A stretch of 61,547 nucleotides of DNA from an uncultured Clostridia bacterium (GTDB lineage: Bacteria; Bacillota; Clostridia; TANB77; CAG-465), in the NCBI GenBank assembly GCA_947627255.1, contig CANQVI010000004.1:1-61547 (forward strand), read 5' to 3'. Made by a program: the position numbers and the translations under genes. Every line of letters begins with the position of its first letter. Position 1 is the first letter of the stretch. Under the pieces are notes generated by a model. The model had not been told where the DNA came from and did not search any database. It worked only from the letters and a program-made list of their open reading frames with translations. Below, piece after piece: positions 35,647-44,873 of this stretch.

Positions 35647-36222
35647 TTATTTGTTATTCTTCTTAGTAAATAAAACTGTTGTATATATTAACAATGTTCC
35701 TAAAGTTGCTGTTATTAGTTGAGTTACTCCCATTGATGTACTTAAAGTATTTTTAGCAACTTCTGGTATATTTACAAGTGAACTCATTATTAAAAAGCCA
35801 CCATATATTAGTGCAACTTTTACTAATATTGCTACTGCACCTGAAATTACATAGTTTATTTTTTTATTTACAAATAGCACTTTAAATATTAAAATTAATG
35901 CAAAATTTCCAAGCCAAATTGCTGGTATCATCAATTTTGAATATAAAGTAATATTGCTAAATAGTACTCCTCCTAATATTGTAGACATTGAAGGTAAAGT
36001 TGCCATAGCTATAGTCTTAATATTACCTTTTGTATATAATGCTACAGATATTAAAGATGCATTTACAATTGTTCCAACAACTATTTGTTGATATTTTCCA
36101 AGTGGTACTATTTTAGCTAAAAATGTTGGTACAAAACATGCTCCTAAAATTATTAATAATGTAATAATTACATTCATAGATTTTTTGGTATCTATATATT
36201 GTTTTCTTAATACTTCTAACAT
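35647..36222 (-). CDS. Six-segment membrane protein, possibly ECF S-component-like
   Basis: 191 residues with six membrane segments and short loops. The pattern PSMSTILGGVLF and MIPAIWLGN resembles small integral substrate-binding (S) components of ECF transporters, but no ligand-specific motif is seen and no ECF ATPase gene is nearby. AGAGGGGG ribosome site. Low confidence for the family; membrane location is clear. Confidence 0.55.
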   Translation of the reverse strand: MLEVLRKQYIDTKKSMNVIITLLIILGACFVPTFLAKIVPLGKYQQIVVGTIVNASLISVALYTKGNIKTIAMATLPSMSTILGGVLFSNITLYSKLMIPAIWLGNFALILIFKVLFVNKKINYVISGAVAILVKVALIYGGFLIMSSLVNIPEVAKNTLSTSMGVTQLITATLGTLLIYTTVLFTKKNNK

Positions 36223-36279
36223 ATAATCCCCCTCTTTTCAAAAAGATACTATCATAAATATTTAATTTAAGCAATATTA

Positions 36280-37530
36280 TTATTCTAAAAATTTTATTAT
36301 AGAATTTGCTGCTTCTCTACCAGCTCGTGCAGCCCAAGCTACAGTAGCTTTATTTCCGGCCACATCTCCACCTGAAAATATTTTAGGATTTGAAGTTTGA
36401 TGATTTTCATCTACCTTAATGCAGTTCCATTTATCTAGCTCAAGATTTAACTTATCTAAAACACTTTTTTCAGTTTTTGAGCCTACAGCCATAATAACAT
36501 AGTCCATATCTAATAAATAATTACTTCCTTCTATATTTACAGGGCTTAATCTTTCTTCATTTTCTTTCTTTTTTAATTCTGTTTTTATGCATTCTATTTT
36601 TTCTACTTTTTTACTACCTATTATTTTTAATATATTAGTCTGAAATAAAAAGTCTATCTTTTCTTCTTGAGCCTCTTTAATTTCCTTTCTTTCAGCAGGC
36701 ATTTGCTCCATAGCTCTTCTATATATTATAGTTACTTTATTTGCTCCAAGTCTTTTTACAGTTCTTGCCGTATCAATAGCTACATTACCACCACCTATTA
36801 TTGCAACATTTTTATTAATATAATTTGGATGAATATTACTTTCTAATAATTCATTTCCACCATATACTCCATTTAGATTTTCGCCTTCAATATTCATTTT
36901 TGATGATACATTTGCACCTATTGCTATATAGATAGCATCATATTCTTTTTCTAATTCTTCTAGCTTTAAATTTTTTCCTAGTTCTTTTTCAAGTTCAACT
37001 TTTATTCCTAATTCTAATATCTTATTTATTGCTTTTTCTAGTATATCTTTAGATAATCTAAAATCTGGTATTCCGTGATATAGTAGTCCTCCTAAATGAT
37101 TATGTTTTTCAAATATAGTAACATCATAACCAGCTCTTGCTAAAAACGAAGCGCAAGTAATTCCTGATGGGCCAGCACCTATTACTGCAACTTTTTTATC
37201 TATTTTTTTAGATGTAAATTTAGGTATCTTCCAATTATTTTCTATTGCTAAATCTCCTATATAGCTTTCTAAATTTCCTATTTCTACAGCCTCATTTTTA
37301 ATTTTCCTTATACATTTTCCTTGACATTGTTTTTCATGAGGACATACTCTACCACAAATAGATTGTAGCACTGTAGTATTGCATAAAAGTTCGTATGCTT
37401 CCTTGTCTTTTCCTTCTTTTATTAGTCTTATAAACTCCATAGTATCATTTCCTAGCGGACATCCATCATGGCATGGTCTTTTAGGACAGCTTAAGCAATA
37501 TTTGGCTTTTTCAATTATTTCTTCTTTCAT
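36280..37530 (-). CDS. NAD(P)-binding oxidoreductase, GltD/NfnB-like
   Basis: 416 residues. The N-terminal cysteine-rich part (CLSCPKRPCHDGCPLG, then ICGRVCPHEKQCQGKCIR) is the iron-sulfur domain of glutamate synthase small subunits. FAD-binding motif VIGAGPSGITCASFLARAGYD (about 113-135). NAD(P)-binding motif IIGGGNVAIDTARTVKRLGA (about 248-268). C-terminal FSGGDVAGNKATVAWAARAG. No large GltB subunit is adjacent, so it may be a stand-alone electron-transfer flavoprotein or part of an NADPH-dependent complex encoded elsewhere. Confidence 0.82.
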   Translation of the reverse strand: MKEEIIEKAKYCLSCPKRPCHDGCPLGNDTMEFIRLIKEGKDKEAYELLCNTTVLQSICGRVCPHEKQCQGKCIRKIKNEAVEIGNLESYIGDLAIENNWKIPKFTSKKIDKKVAVIGAGPSGITCASFLARAGYDVTIFEKHNHLGGLLYHGIPDFRLSKDILEKAINKILELGIKVELEKELGKNLKLEELEKEYDAIYIAIGANVSSKMNIEGENLNGVYGGNELLESNIHPNYINKNVAIIGGGNVAIDTARTVKRLGANKVTIIYRRAMEQMPAERKEIKEAQEEKIDFLFQTNILKIIGSKKVEKIECIKTELKKKENEERLSPVNIEGSNYLLDMDYVIMAVGSKTEKSVLDKLNLELDKWNCIKVDENHQTSNPKIFSGGDVAGNKATVAWAARAGREAANSIIKFLE

Positions 37531-37584
37531 AATTTTCTCCTCATATAAGTATATTACACATCAAAATAGCTTTAAAGTCAATAG

Positions 37585-37614
37585 AAAAAAAGATTGCAAT
37601 AAGCAATCTTTTTA
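37585..37614 (-). terminator. Intrinsic terminator of the HAD gene
   Basis: Stem AAAAAGATTGC / GCAATCTTTTT with T run on the minus strand. Confidence 0.88.
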
Positions 37615-37623
37615 ACTTAAACA

Positions 37624-38442
37624 TTAAAGTACATATTTACTTAAGAAGTATGCTACTCCATCTTCATCATTAGTAAGTGTGACATAGTCAGCTTTAGCTT
37701 TTAATTCATCATTAGCATTTCCCATAGCAACTTTTATTCCACAAGAATTAAACATTGAAGTATCATTAATATGGTCTCCAAAGCACATTGCATCTTCTTT
37801 AGCTACATTAAATGCATTTAAATACTCTTTTATAGCATTACCTTTACTAGACTTTATATCGTTAACATCTATATAATAATGTGATTCATTTCTTAGTCCA
37901 TTTATATATGCTCTTGAACAATTTAATATTTCTAACTCACTATTATTTTTTATATAGTTTATCATTTCTGTCATTTTATCATAAGAATTTGTTTCAATTA
38001 CAAGTTGATACACATCCTTATTTTCTATTTCATTAAGATTTTTTATAATCTTATCTCCTGGATTCATTTTTCTCATTAAGTACTTATTTCCATATCTAAT
38101 ATCACTACAATTTAATATAAAACCTTCTTCTTTTGAATTAATATACTCCATAACTTTTTTTAGTACATCTTTGCTTATAATATTTTTATATATTACTTCA
38201 TCAGTTAAATAATCATAAATTTGTGAACCATTACTAGATATTATTTGTGAACTTGCATTAGCTAGTCTGCTTTTTATTTGTGTATATTGATTAGATCTTC
38301 CAGAGCACAAAACTATACTTATTCCCTTTTGAACGACTTTAGCAATAACTTCGCTAGTTTTTAAAGTTACTTCTTTTTTGCTATTTGTTAAAGTACCATC
38401 AATATCTACAAAAATAACTTTTACATTATTTAGCTTCTGCAT
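37624..38442 (-). CDS. HAD-superfamily hydrolase, Cof type
   Basis: 272 residues from the ATG at 38442 (AAGGTGG ribosome site; an in-frame GTG lies three codons upstream). HAD motif I is VDIDGTLTNSKKEVT with the nucleophile Asp, motif II SGRSNQY, motif III Lys in SKGNAIKEYL, motif IV GDHINDTSMF. The large C2-type cap marks the Cof/YidA subfamily of sugar-phosphate and flavin-nucleotide phosphatases. Substrate unknown. Own terminator. Confidence 0.88.
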   Translation of the reverse strand: MQKLNNVKVIFVDIDGTLTNSKKEVTLKTSEVIAKVVQKGISIVLCSGRSNQYTQIKSRLANASSQIISSNGSQIYDYLTDEVIYKNIISKDVLKKVMEYINSKEEGFILNCSDIRYGNKYLMRKMNPGDKIIKNLNEIENKDVYQLVIETNSYDKMTEMINYIKNNSELEILNCSRAYINGLRNESHYYIDVNDIKSSKGNAIKEYLNAFNVAKEDAMCFGDHINDTSMFNSCGIKVAMGNANDELKAKADYVTLTNDEDGVAYFLSKYVL

Positions 38443-38505
38443 GTTTACCACCTTCTATTTGTATTATATAACAGTAATTTGTTTTTTTCCATAGCAAACA
38501 GCTTT

Positions 38506-39186
38506 TTATTCTAATAAATTCATTACATCAGATTCTTCTTTTAAATCTAAATTGTAATATGTATCTGGTATTTCACCATTTATTATAGTTTCTGCCATAA
38601 CAATTTCTTTTTCATAAAATTGGTCATTTACATATATAGGTGCAATTATAGTAAAAGAAGTTTTTATCTTTAAAATTATTCTATGTCGTGTCTGATTTAT
38701 TCCAACACTATCAAATTCAGAAATACAATCTATTTTAGTATCTCCAAGCGGACTAGTTTTTATATTTAACTTTATTCCAGCGCCACTAAAAATTCCCGCA
38801 TTAAAAAATAATCCTATTGGTATTTTTATTTTACTCGATTCAATTTTAGATATGTTATTTTCTATATCTGTTGCTAAATAATTAGATATTTTATTTAATT
38901 CCTTAGTATTTGTCTTTAAAGCTATTATTTTTCCATTTTCATCAAGAACCTCTGAAACTATACTATCATATGTGATATTGCTTAAATTGGTCCTTATTGC
39001 TTCTTCTGTGGCCCTCATAGCTAATGTATATGCATTTGATTTTGTAAAATTTAACAAAACAGGCTCTATTACCTTTATATATAGTGTTGTTATACTAGAA
39101 AACATAACTAAAAATATAAAAAATAAGACAAATGATTTTTCATTTTTCATTTGTCTTAATGATAATTTATAATACTTAGCTCTCAT
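38506..39186 (-). CDS. yunB: Sporulation protein YunB
   Basis: 226 residues with one N-terminal membrane segment (about 18-40). Family segments seen are NAGIFSGAGIKLNIKTSPLG, SEFDSVGINQTRHRIIL, and TIINGEIPDTYYNL near the C-terminus. YunB is a mother-cell sporulation protein of unclear biochemical role. The start ATG overlaps the stop of the SipL-like gene by one base (TAATG), so the two are translationally coupled. Confidence 0.88.
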   Translation of the reverse strand: MRAKYYKLSLRQMKNEKSFVLFFIFLVMFSSITTLYIKVIEPVLLNFTKSNAYTLAMRATEEAIRTNLSNITYDSIVSEVLDENGKIIALKTNTKELNKISNYLATDIENNISKIESSKIKIPIGLFFNAGIFSGAGIKLNIKTSPLGDTKIDCISEFDSVGINQTRHRIILKIKTSFTIIAPIYVNDQFYEKEIVMAETIINGEIPDTYYNLDLKEESDVMNLLE

Positions 39187-40712
39187 TATCTAATTATTAA
39201 TATTTTTTGTCCAATATCAATCATATTAGGGTCTTCTAGCTTATTAATTTTTATAATATTTTCCATGCTAGTTTTATATTTTTTAGCTATTTTCCATATA
39301 CTATCTCCTGGTTTTACTATATATATATTTATGCTACTGATATTTTTTAAATTTATTGGTGCATCTTTAATTTCTTCTATTGAGCTTATATTCAAAACAT
39401 TTTCAACATTAATCTTAACAGTAATAATTATTTTTATATCTATTCCCATACCATTTTGTATTACATTAATTGTTACATCATCTATTTTTATATGTATATT
39501 TGAATTTTTCCACGAATCTTCTAGTAAAAAATCTTGATTTACCATTATATCTATAGTCTTATTTTCTAGTTCGTTATTTTCTTTATTTTGAATTAAAATA
39601 TTTAGTTTAGCTATCCCATTAACTTTAATGCTATCATTTTCCAGCACTGGTAATATACCATTTGTATCTAAACTATACTCTACAATTCTACCACCTTCTG
39701 GAATTATATCACTTATTGTTTCATTTATATTTATTTCTTTTGATACATCAAATTCATCTGCTGATATAGAAATATCTTTAACTTCATAATCTAAGTCTCT
39801 AGATCTACTATAAAAATCATCTATATACTCTATCTCCTCTTTTTCATATAATGAAACATTATTTTCTATTTTATAATCTACATTCAACGTTCTTTGATCT
39901 ATATCTGGATTTAGTCTAATATTTAAATCTCTTATTATATAGTCTATATTAAATTTTGATTTTTCTGAAATGTTATCTAATTCAATCATACTTGAAAAAG
40001 GTAGTTCTACTTTTTCACTACAAATTTTTTTATCTTCACCGATATATACCATACTTATTTCTATTATGCCTTTTAGCATTAATTTATTATAGCTTTCTTT
40101 ATATTCTGTATCTTTTATTTTTGCCTTAACTTTTAATATTTCATAAATTGCTGAAGATTCTTTTTTTATCATTACATCATCTGAAGACGCAATAATAGTT
40201 CTTTTCTTCTCTTTTATATTGTTAAACCAATTTTTACATTTATTATATTCAATATCATTATCTGATGGAAAATCTTTAATAATATCTACATTTACACTTT
40301 CTTCAATTTCTATGTTAAAACATACCTCATTTTTAATCGCTACTTTTCTTTCATTTGGTAAAGAATATATTATATTTTTTAATTTAGATTTTATTACTAC
40401 ATCCTCTTTATTTTTTATATTATTTTTTTCCAAATTTACAATATATGGATGTGAAACATTTAGACCTCTTATGCTCATTTCCTCGTCATTGGCTCTATAT
40501 ATAACAGAATAATTTATCTTACCTACTATTTTTACTCTACCATTATTTATTTCTAAATCATTAATATATGGTGTTGATGTTATATTAATAATTTTTACTG
40601 CATCTGGCATATTATCTGGTACTATAATATCTTGTTCTATCCACCTCTCATCCTTTTCTATAACCTTTAATTTATTTAAGTTTAACTTCATATTACTGAT
40701 ACTAACACTCAT
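39186..40712 (-). CDS. sipL: SipL-like spore morphogenesis protein (DUF3794 repeats plus LysM)
   Basis: 508 residues. DUF3794/SPOCS-type modules fill about 15-445 (recurrent patterns such as VKIVGKINYSVIYRAND and the later KVNGIAKLNILIQN). A C-terminal LysM domain (about 462-508) reads YIVKPGDSIWKIAKKY then NKLEDPNMIDIGQKI. This is the architecture and size of clostridial SipL, which binds SpoIVA to anchor the coat on the forespore. AAGGAGG ribosome site; coupled to yunB. The symbol is given by architecture. Confidence 0.82.
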   Translation of the reverse strand: MSVSISNMKLNLNKLKVIEKDERWIEQDIIVPDNMPDAVKIINITSTPYINDLEINNGRVKIVGKINYSVIYRANDEEMSIRGLNVSHPYIVNLEKNNIKNKEDVVIKSKLKNIIYSLPNERKVAIKNEVCFNIEIEESVNVDIIKDFPSDNDIEYNKCKNWFNNIKEKKRTIIASSDDVMIKKESSAIYEILKVKAKIKDTEYKESYNKLMLKGIIEISMVYIGEDKKICSEKVELPFSSMIELDNISEKSKFNIDYIIRDLNIRLNPDIDQRTLNVDYKIENNVSLYEKEEIEYIDDFYSRSRDLDYEVKDISISADEFDVSKEININETISDIIPEGGRIVEYSLDTNGILPVLENDSIKVNGIAKLNILIQNKENNELENKTIDIMVNQDFLLEDSWKNSNIHIKIDDVTINVIQNGMGIDIKIIITVKINVENVLNISSIEEIKDAPINLKNISSINIYIVKPGDSIWKIAKKYKTSMENIIKINKLEDPNMIDIGQKILIIR

Positions 40713-40964
40713 CTACTTATCCTCCTTATTAATATATATATATTTAAAGGTTAAAAAAATATTACCTCTGTAACAAAAAAGGTAATATAGCATAATATAT
40801 ATTAGTTAGATGCATTGCATCTAGCATTAGATAAATTCTTTCTTACTATAACATACATTTATATACTCTCCGAATTTAAGAAGGTTTACCTTCAAAAAAA
40901 ATAGGATTAAATGCTTGCATTTAATCCTTCTTTTTCATATATATCAACTTCTTTGATTGCCTTA
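40713..40964. other. Intergenic leader between veg and the SipL-like gene
   Basis: 252 bases with the veg terminator (40893-40930) and several small inverted repeats, among them AGATGC / GCATCT near 40810-40830. A sporulation promoter for the SipL-like gene is expected here, but I find no convincing SigE -35/-10 pair. Confidence 0.5.
40893..40930 (-). terminator. Intrinsic terminator of veg
   Basis: Eleven-base stem GGATTAAATGC / GCATTTAATCC followed on the minus strand by TATTTTTTTT. Confidence 0.88.
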
Positions 40965-41249
40965 TTATAATCTAGTATATTTTGGTGTAGAGAAATCATA
41001 TCTTGTAATAGGCTCCCCAGTTGGCAAACTTAATTCTAATGTGTTTGTTACTAAGTCTGAATAACTATATGATAGTTTGCTATCAGTTTCAGAATCTCTA
41101 AACACGAATAAATTAGTGTAAGTGCTGTCTATATATCCTTTCCTTTCTATGCATTTGTTTCTTCCTACGTTTGCTTTTACACAAATTTCTTGTCCAACAT
41201 AGTTTTCTACGTCTTGTTTAATCTTCATTAGTGAATCTTTTGAAACCAT
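40965..41249 (-). CDS. veg: Veg protein
   Basis: 94 residues from the ATG at 41249 with an AAGAGGTGG ribosome site; an in-frame GTG lies three codons upstream. The pattern VKANVGRNKCIERKGYID...FVFR and LSYSYSDLVTNTLEL matches the Veg family, a highly expressed small protein linked to biofilm and sporulation in Bacillus. Strong SigA promoter at 41287-41315. Confidence 0.9.
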   Translation of the reverse strand: MVSKDSLMKIKQDVENYVGQEICVKANVGRNKCIERKGYIDSTYTNLFVFRDSETDSKLSYSYSDLVTNTLELSLPTGEPITRYDFSTPKYTRL

Positions 41250-41286
41250 ATATACCACCTCTTATATTGTACTTTCTACAAGGCGA

Positions 41287-41315
41287 ATTATATCATTTTT
41301 TGTAAAAAGTGTCAA
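41287..41315 (-). promoter_or_regulatory. SigA promoter of veg
   Basis: Minus strand TTGACA (41310-41315), 17-base spacer, TATAAT (41287-41292). A consensus promoter, as expected for the strongly expressed veg gene. Confidence 0.92.
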
Positions 41316-41347
41316 AGCATAAAATGGGTGTATAAAAGCAAAATATG

Positions 41348-41388
41348 TAAAATAAAGTAGTGATTTTATTTATCACTACTTTATTTAT
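41348..41388 (-). terminator. Intrinsic terminator of the CtpA-type protease gene
   Basis: Fourteen-base stem AATAAAGTAGTGAT / ATCACTACTTTATT with a short T-rich tail on the minus strand. Confidence 0.75.
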
Positions 41389-41418
41389 TTTTTAACATTT
41401 GCTTATGTAACATTTCTG

Positions 41419-42660
41419 TTACATTTGACTATTTATATATTTTATAGCCTCTTGTAATTGTAAATCTTGATCTCTTTCAATATATGAATTGTTTTTTATT
41501 TCATCTGGTAATTCAACTACTATATTAGGCTCAATACCATTATCTTGTATTACTACACCACTTGGAGTAAAATATTGTGCAGCAACTATTGATATAGCAC
41601 CATGATTTGCTATAGGCTCTACATATTGTACAACACCTTTTCCAAATGTTTTTGTACCAATTACAATACCCTTTTTAGAATCTTTTATTGCACTAGCAAA
41701 TATTTCTGATGAACTAGCACTATTTTGATTTACTATAACAGCTAAAGGAATATCTATTTGTTCAGTATCATCTGTTCTAAATACACGTGCATTTCCATCT
41801 TTGTCTACTAGTTTTAAAACATCTAATTTTGGAAGAAGTAAATTTAGTATATTTAATGTATCTGCTACATATCCTCCAGAATTATTTCTTAAATCTACTA
41901 TTATTCCTTTTACATTTTTCTCTCTTAATTTAGTGTATTCTTCTTTAAATTGATTATATATTCCATTATCGAAAGAGAATATTCTAATATATCCTATATC
42001 ATCAATAACTTCTGAAGCTACATTATTTTCTACTATACTTGCTCTTTTTACTTCTAATTCAAAAGTTTCCCCATTTCTTAGTATAGTTAATTTTACTGTT
42101 GTATCTGGTTCTCCTTTAATTTTATCTACTGCTTCAAGATATGTATCTGTTGTTACATATAACTCATCAACTGTTAGTATTACATCTCCGGCTTTTACTC
42201 CTGCTTGTTCTGCTGGTGAATTTGGCATTGTTCCTAAGACTTTAATTGCTTTATTTGTAATGTCATAAGTTAAGTGAACACCTATTCCAACATAATTATC
42301 ATTTGATCCACCATTTGAGCTTTCTTGATACTCGTCTTCAAACTCATAATACGTATAAATATTATCTAGTGAATTTACCATTCCATCTATTGCACCATCA
42401 ACCAATTTTTCTTTATCATACTCATATAGAAAATCATTATCTATAATTTTTGCAGCTGTTTCTAATCTATCTATTTGTTCTTGTGTAAAAAAGTTGCTTG
42501 TTAGAGTAGTTGCAAAATATGGTTTTGCAACTATATATAAACAGAATAAAATAATAGCACTTAAAACTATTGCTATTGTTAAAGTAATGGCATTACTAAT
42601 TATTTTAGTTTTATTAATTTTATTTCCTTCATTTTCATAATTATAATTATTTTCTTCCAA
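41419..42660 (-). CDS. S41-family carboxyl-terminal processing protease
   Basis: 413 residues. N-terminal membrane anchor at about 23-48 places the protease outside. PDZ domain at about 110-195 (AEQAGVKAGDVILTVD). S41 catalytic domain with DLRNNSGGYV, nucleophile Ser in QNSASSSEIFASA and catalytic Lys in TKTFGKGVVQ. CtpA/CtpB-type; B. subtilis CtpB cleaves SpoIVFA in SigK activation, so a sporulation role is possible but not shown. Monocistronic with its own terminator. Confidence 0.92.
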   Translation of the reverse strand: MEENNYNYENEGNKINKTKIISNAITLTIAIVLSAIILFCLYIVAKPYFATTLTSNFFTQEQIDRLETAAKIIDNDFLYEYDKEKLVDGAIDGMVNSLDNIYTYYEFEDEYQESSNGGSNDNYVGIGVHLTYDITNKAIKVLGTMPNSPAEQAGVKAGDVILTVDELYVTTDTYLEAVDKIKGEPDTTVKLTILRNGETFELEVKRASIVENNVASEVIDDIGYIRIFSFDNGIYNQFKEEYTKLREKNVKGIIVDLRNNSGGYVADTLNILNLLLPKLDVLKLVDKDGNARVFRTDDTEQIDIPLAVIVNQNSASSSEIFASAIKDSKKGIVIGTKTFGKGVVQYVEPIANHGAISIVAAQYFTPSGVVIQDNGIEPNIVVELPDEIKNNSYIERDQDLQLQEAIKYINSQM

Positions 42661-42804
42661 TTTTTATATCTCCTTTGTTTAACTATGTATTATTATATAT
42701 TAATAAAAAAATATAGTCAACTCTACTTTTTTTATTATGCACTTATTCTCAATAATATGTTTTACTTTGCCATTTTTCTTTTTACATAATTTTCTTCTTA
42801 TTCC

Positions 42805-42833
42805 TTGACTTATATATTATTTTATTGTATAAT
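42805..42833 (+). promoter_or_regulatory. SigA promoter of rpsU
   Basis: TTGACT (42805-42810), 17-base spacer, TATAAT (42828-42833). Confidence 0.88.
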
Positions 42834-42916
42834 TTAATAGTAAATTTAGAAATACTTAGTAATAGACTATATAATATATATAAAAGTATTTCCCAAACTG
42901 GAGGGAGGGAAAGTAA

Positions 42917-43090
42917 ATGCCAGGTATAAAGATTAAGGATAACGAAAGCTTAGATAATGCTTTAGCTAGATTTAAAAAACAATGTGCAAAATATGGAGTT
43001 CTTGCTGAAATTCGTAAAAGAGAACATTATGAAAAACCTAGCGTAAAAAGAAAAAAGAAATCAGAAGCTGCTAGGAAAAGAAAGCACTAA
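42917..43090 (+). CDS. rpsU: 30S ribosomal protein S21
   Basis: 57 residues. The core reads [20 protein letters not shown], then [20 protein letters not shown], a clear S21 with a basic C-terminus. GGAGGGAGGG ribosome site nine bases before the ATG. It stands alone on the plus strand with its own promoter and a bidirectional terminator. Confidence 0.96.
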   Translation: MPGIKIKDNESLDNALARFKKQCAKYGVLAEIRKREHYEKPSVKRKKKSEAARKRKH

Positions 43091-43140
43091 TTTTAAAATT
43101 TTGTAAATTTTATAAAATGTAAAAATTTTATTAGTAATAT

Positions 43141-43173
43141 AAAAAATACATCTATCTCTAGATGTATTTTTTT
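43141..43173. terminator. Bidirectional terminator between rpsU and the RsuA/RluB-type gene
   Basis: Twelve-base stem AAAATACATCTA / TAGATGTATTTT flanked by A and T runs. Confidence 0.9.
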
Positions 43174-43855
43174 ATATTCTTTTTATTTCTTCTTCCGTTA
43201 AGTATCTGTATTTTCCTGTTTGTAAATTTCCAAGTTCAATAGTTCCTACTTTAATTCTTTTTAAATTTAGTAAATTAATTCCTACACTCTCACACATTCT
43301 TCTTACTTGTCTATTTTTTCCTTCTGATATTATAATTTCTAATCTATTTTTATCTTTAATATTAACTTTAGCAGGTCTTGTAATATAGTCACCTATATCA
43401 ACTCCACTTTTTAGTTTTTCAATTTGCTCATCAGTAATATTAGTATCTGTTGTGACTAAATATGTTTTTTCTATCTTATTTTTAGGATGCATCATTCTAT
43501 TTGAAAAATCGCCATCGTTAGTTAATATTAATAGTCCTTCTGTATACATATCTAGTCTTCCCACTGGATATACTCTTACATCTTCATTTATTAAATCTAA
43601 TACATTTTTTCTATCAAATTGATCTTTGTTAGTAGTAACATATCCCTTAGGCTTATTTAATGCTATATATACTTTTTTATCCTCTTTAGTTATGACTTTA
43701 TTATCTAGTTTTACTACATCATTTGGTGCTACAAGTCGTGCTAAATCTTGAACGACTATATCATTTATTTTTATTCTTCCTTTTACAATGTAATCTTCTG
43801 CTTTTCTTCTTGAACATATTCCACAAGAAGCAATATATTTATTTAATCTTTCCAT
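43172..43855 (-). CDS. Pseudouridine synthase, RsuA/RluB family
   Basis: 227 residues from the ATG at 43855 (AAAAGGTG ribosome site; an in-frame GTG is three codons upstream). N-terminal S4 domain: RLNKYIASCGICSRRKAEDYI. Catalytic Asp motif VGRLDMYTEGLLILTNDG. C-terminal EGKNRQVRRMCE. It most likely modifies 23S rRNA (RluB type) but 16S (RsuA type) cannot be excluded. Confidence 0.92.
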   Translation of the reverse strand: MERLNKYIASCGICSRRKAEDYIVKGRIKINDIVVQDLARLVAPNDVVKLDNKVITKEDKKVYIALNKPKGYVTTNKDQFDRKNVLDLINEDVRVYPVGRLDMYTEGLLILTNDGDFSNRMMHPKNKIEKTYLVTTDTNITDEQIEKLKSGVDIGDYITRPAKVNIKDKNRLEIIISEGKNRQVRRMCESVGINLLNLKRIKVGTIELGNLQTGKYRYLTEEEIKRI

Positions 43856-43929
43856 ATCTTTCACCTTTTCTTTTAATATACATATTATATATTATCATAA
43901 GCTTATGTTAATATAGATTTAAAGCTGCA

Positions 43930-44865
43930 TTAATTTGCAGCTTCTTCTTTTTTCTCAAGACTATTTAAGATTTTTACAAAGTAATCTGGTAGTTCTGAAT
44001 CAAACTCCACATATTTTTGAGTTGTAGGATGAAGAAATCCTAAATATTTTGCATGTAACATTTGACCTTCTACTTTAAACTTAGTATCTTTTTTACCATA
44101 TACTTCATCTCCTACTAAAGGATGATGTAAATATGCCATATGAACTCTAATTTGGTGTGTTCTTCCAGTTTCAAGTTCTGCCTCAACTAAAGTTACATTT
44201 GAAGAATAAAAGCGCTTTAAAACGGAAATATGAGTGATTGCGTTTCTAGAATTCTTATCTGTAACTGCCATTTTCTTTCTATCTTTTGTACTTCTTCCTA
44301 TAGGCATATTTATTGTTAATGTATCCTCTTTAATTATTCCCTTTACAAGTGCTACATATTTTCTTTTTATGCTATGAACTTTAAACTGTTCAGATAATTT
44401 TTTATGTGCATTATCATTTTTAGCTACTACTAAAATTCCACTTGTGTCTTTATCTATTCTGTGTACAATACCTGGTCTTATAACCCCATTAATTGATGAT
44501 AGGTTATCTTTATGTGTTCCCATAAGAGAATTTACCATAGTGCCAGTATAATTTCCATTTGCAGGATGAACTACCATACCTTTAGGTTTATTTACTATAA
44601 TAATATCTTCATCTTCATAAACTATATCTAGTGGTATTTTTTCAGGTAATACATCTTCACACACTTTTTTTATAATTGTAACTTCTATATTATCATTTTC
44701 CTTTAGTTTATATCCAGCTTTTACACTTTTTCCATTTACTAAAATGTTAGAATTTTCTATAAGTGTTTTTATATAGCTTCTTGTTATATTTTCTTCCTTT
44801 AATATATCACTTAAATATATATCTAATCTTTTAGATTCATTTTCTTTATTTACAATATATGTCAT
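43930..44865 (-). CDS. Pseudouridine synthase, RluD/RluA family
   Basis: 311 residues. N-terminal S4 domain (residues 1-70), then INKPKGMVVHPANGN and the catalytic motif VHRIDKDTSGILVVAKN, with C-terminal TGRTHQIRVHMAYLHHPLVGD. Complete for a RluD-type enzyme acting on 23S rRNA. It starts eight bases after hslO. In many Firmicutes this gene follows lspA; here it does not. Confidence 0.94.
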   Translation of the reverse strand: MTYIVNKENESKRLDIYLSDILKEENITRSYIKTLIENSNILVNGKSVKAGYKLKENDNIEVTIIKKVCEDVLPEKIPLDIVYEDEDIIIVNKPKGMVVHPANGNYTGTMVNSLMGTHKDNLSSINGVIRPGIVHRIDKDTSGILVVAKNDNAHKKLSEQFKVHSIKRKYVALVKGIIKEDTLTINMPIGRSTKDRKKMAVTDKNSRNAITHISVLKRFYSSNVTLVEAELETGRTHQIRVHMAYLHHPLVGDEVYGKKDTKFKVEGQMLHAKYLGFLHPTTQKYVEFDSELPDYFVKILNSLEKKEEAAN

Positions 44866-44873
44866 TTTATCTC

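Noticed and set aside
40897..40992. 31-codon frame overlapping the veg 3' end (minus strand, +1 frame), ending in the veg terminator
   Set aside because: Ribosome site too far away, overlaps a conserved gene and its terminator hairpin; no independent support.
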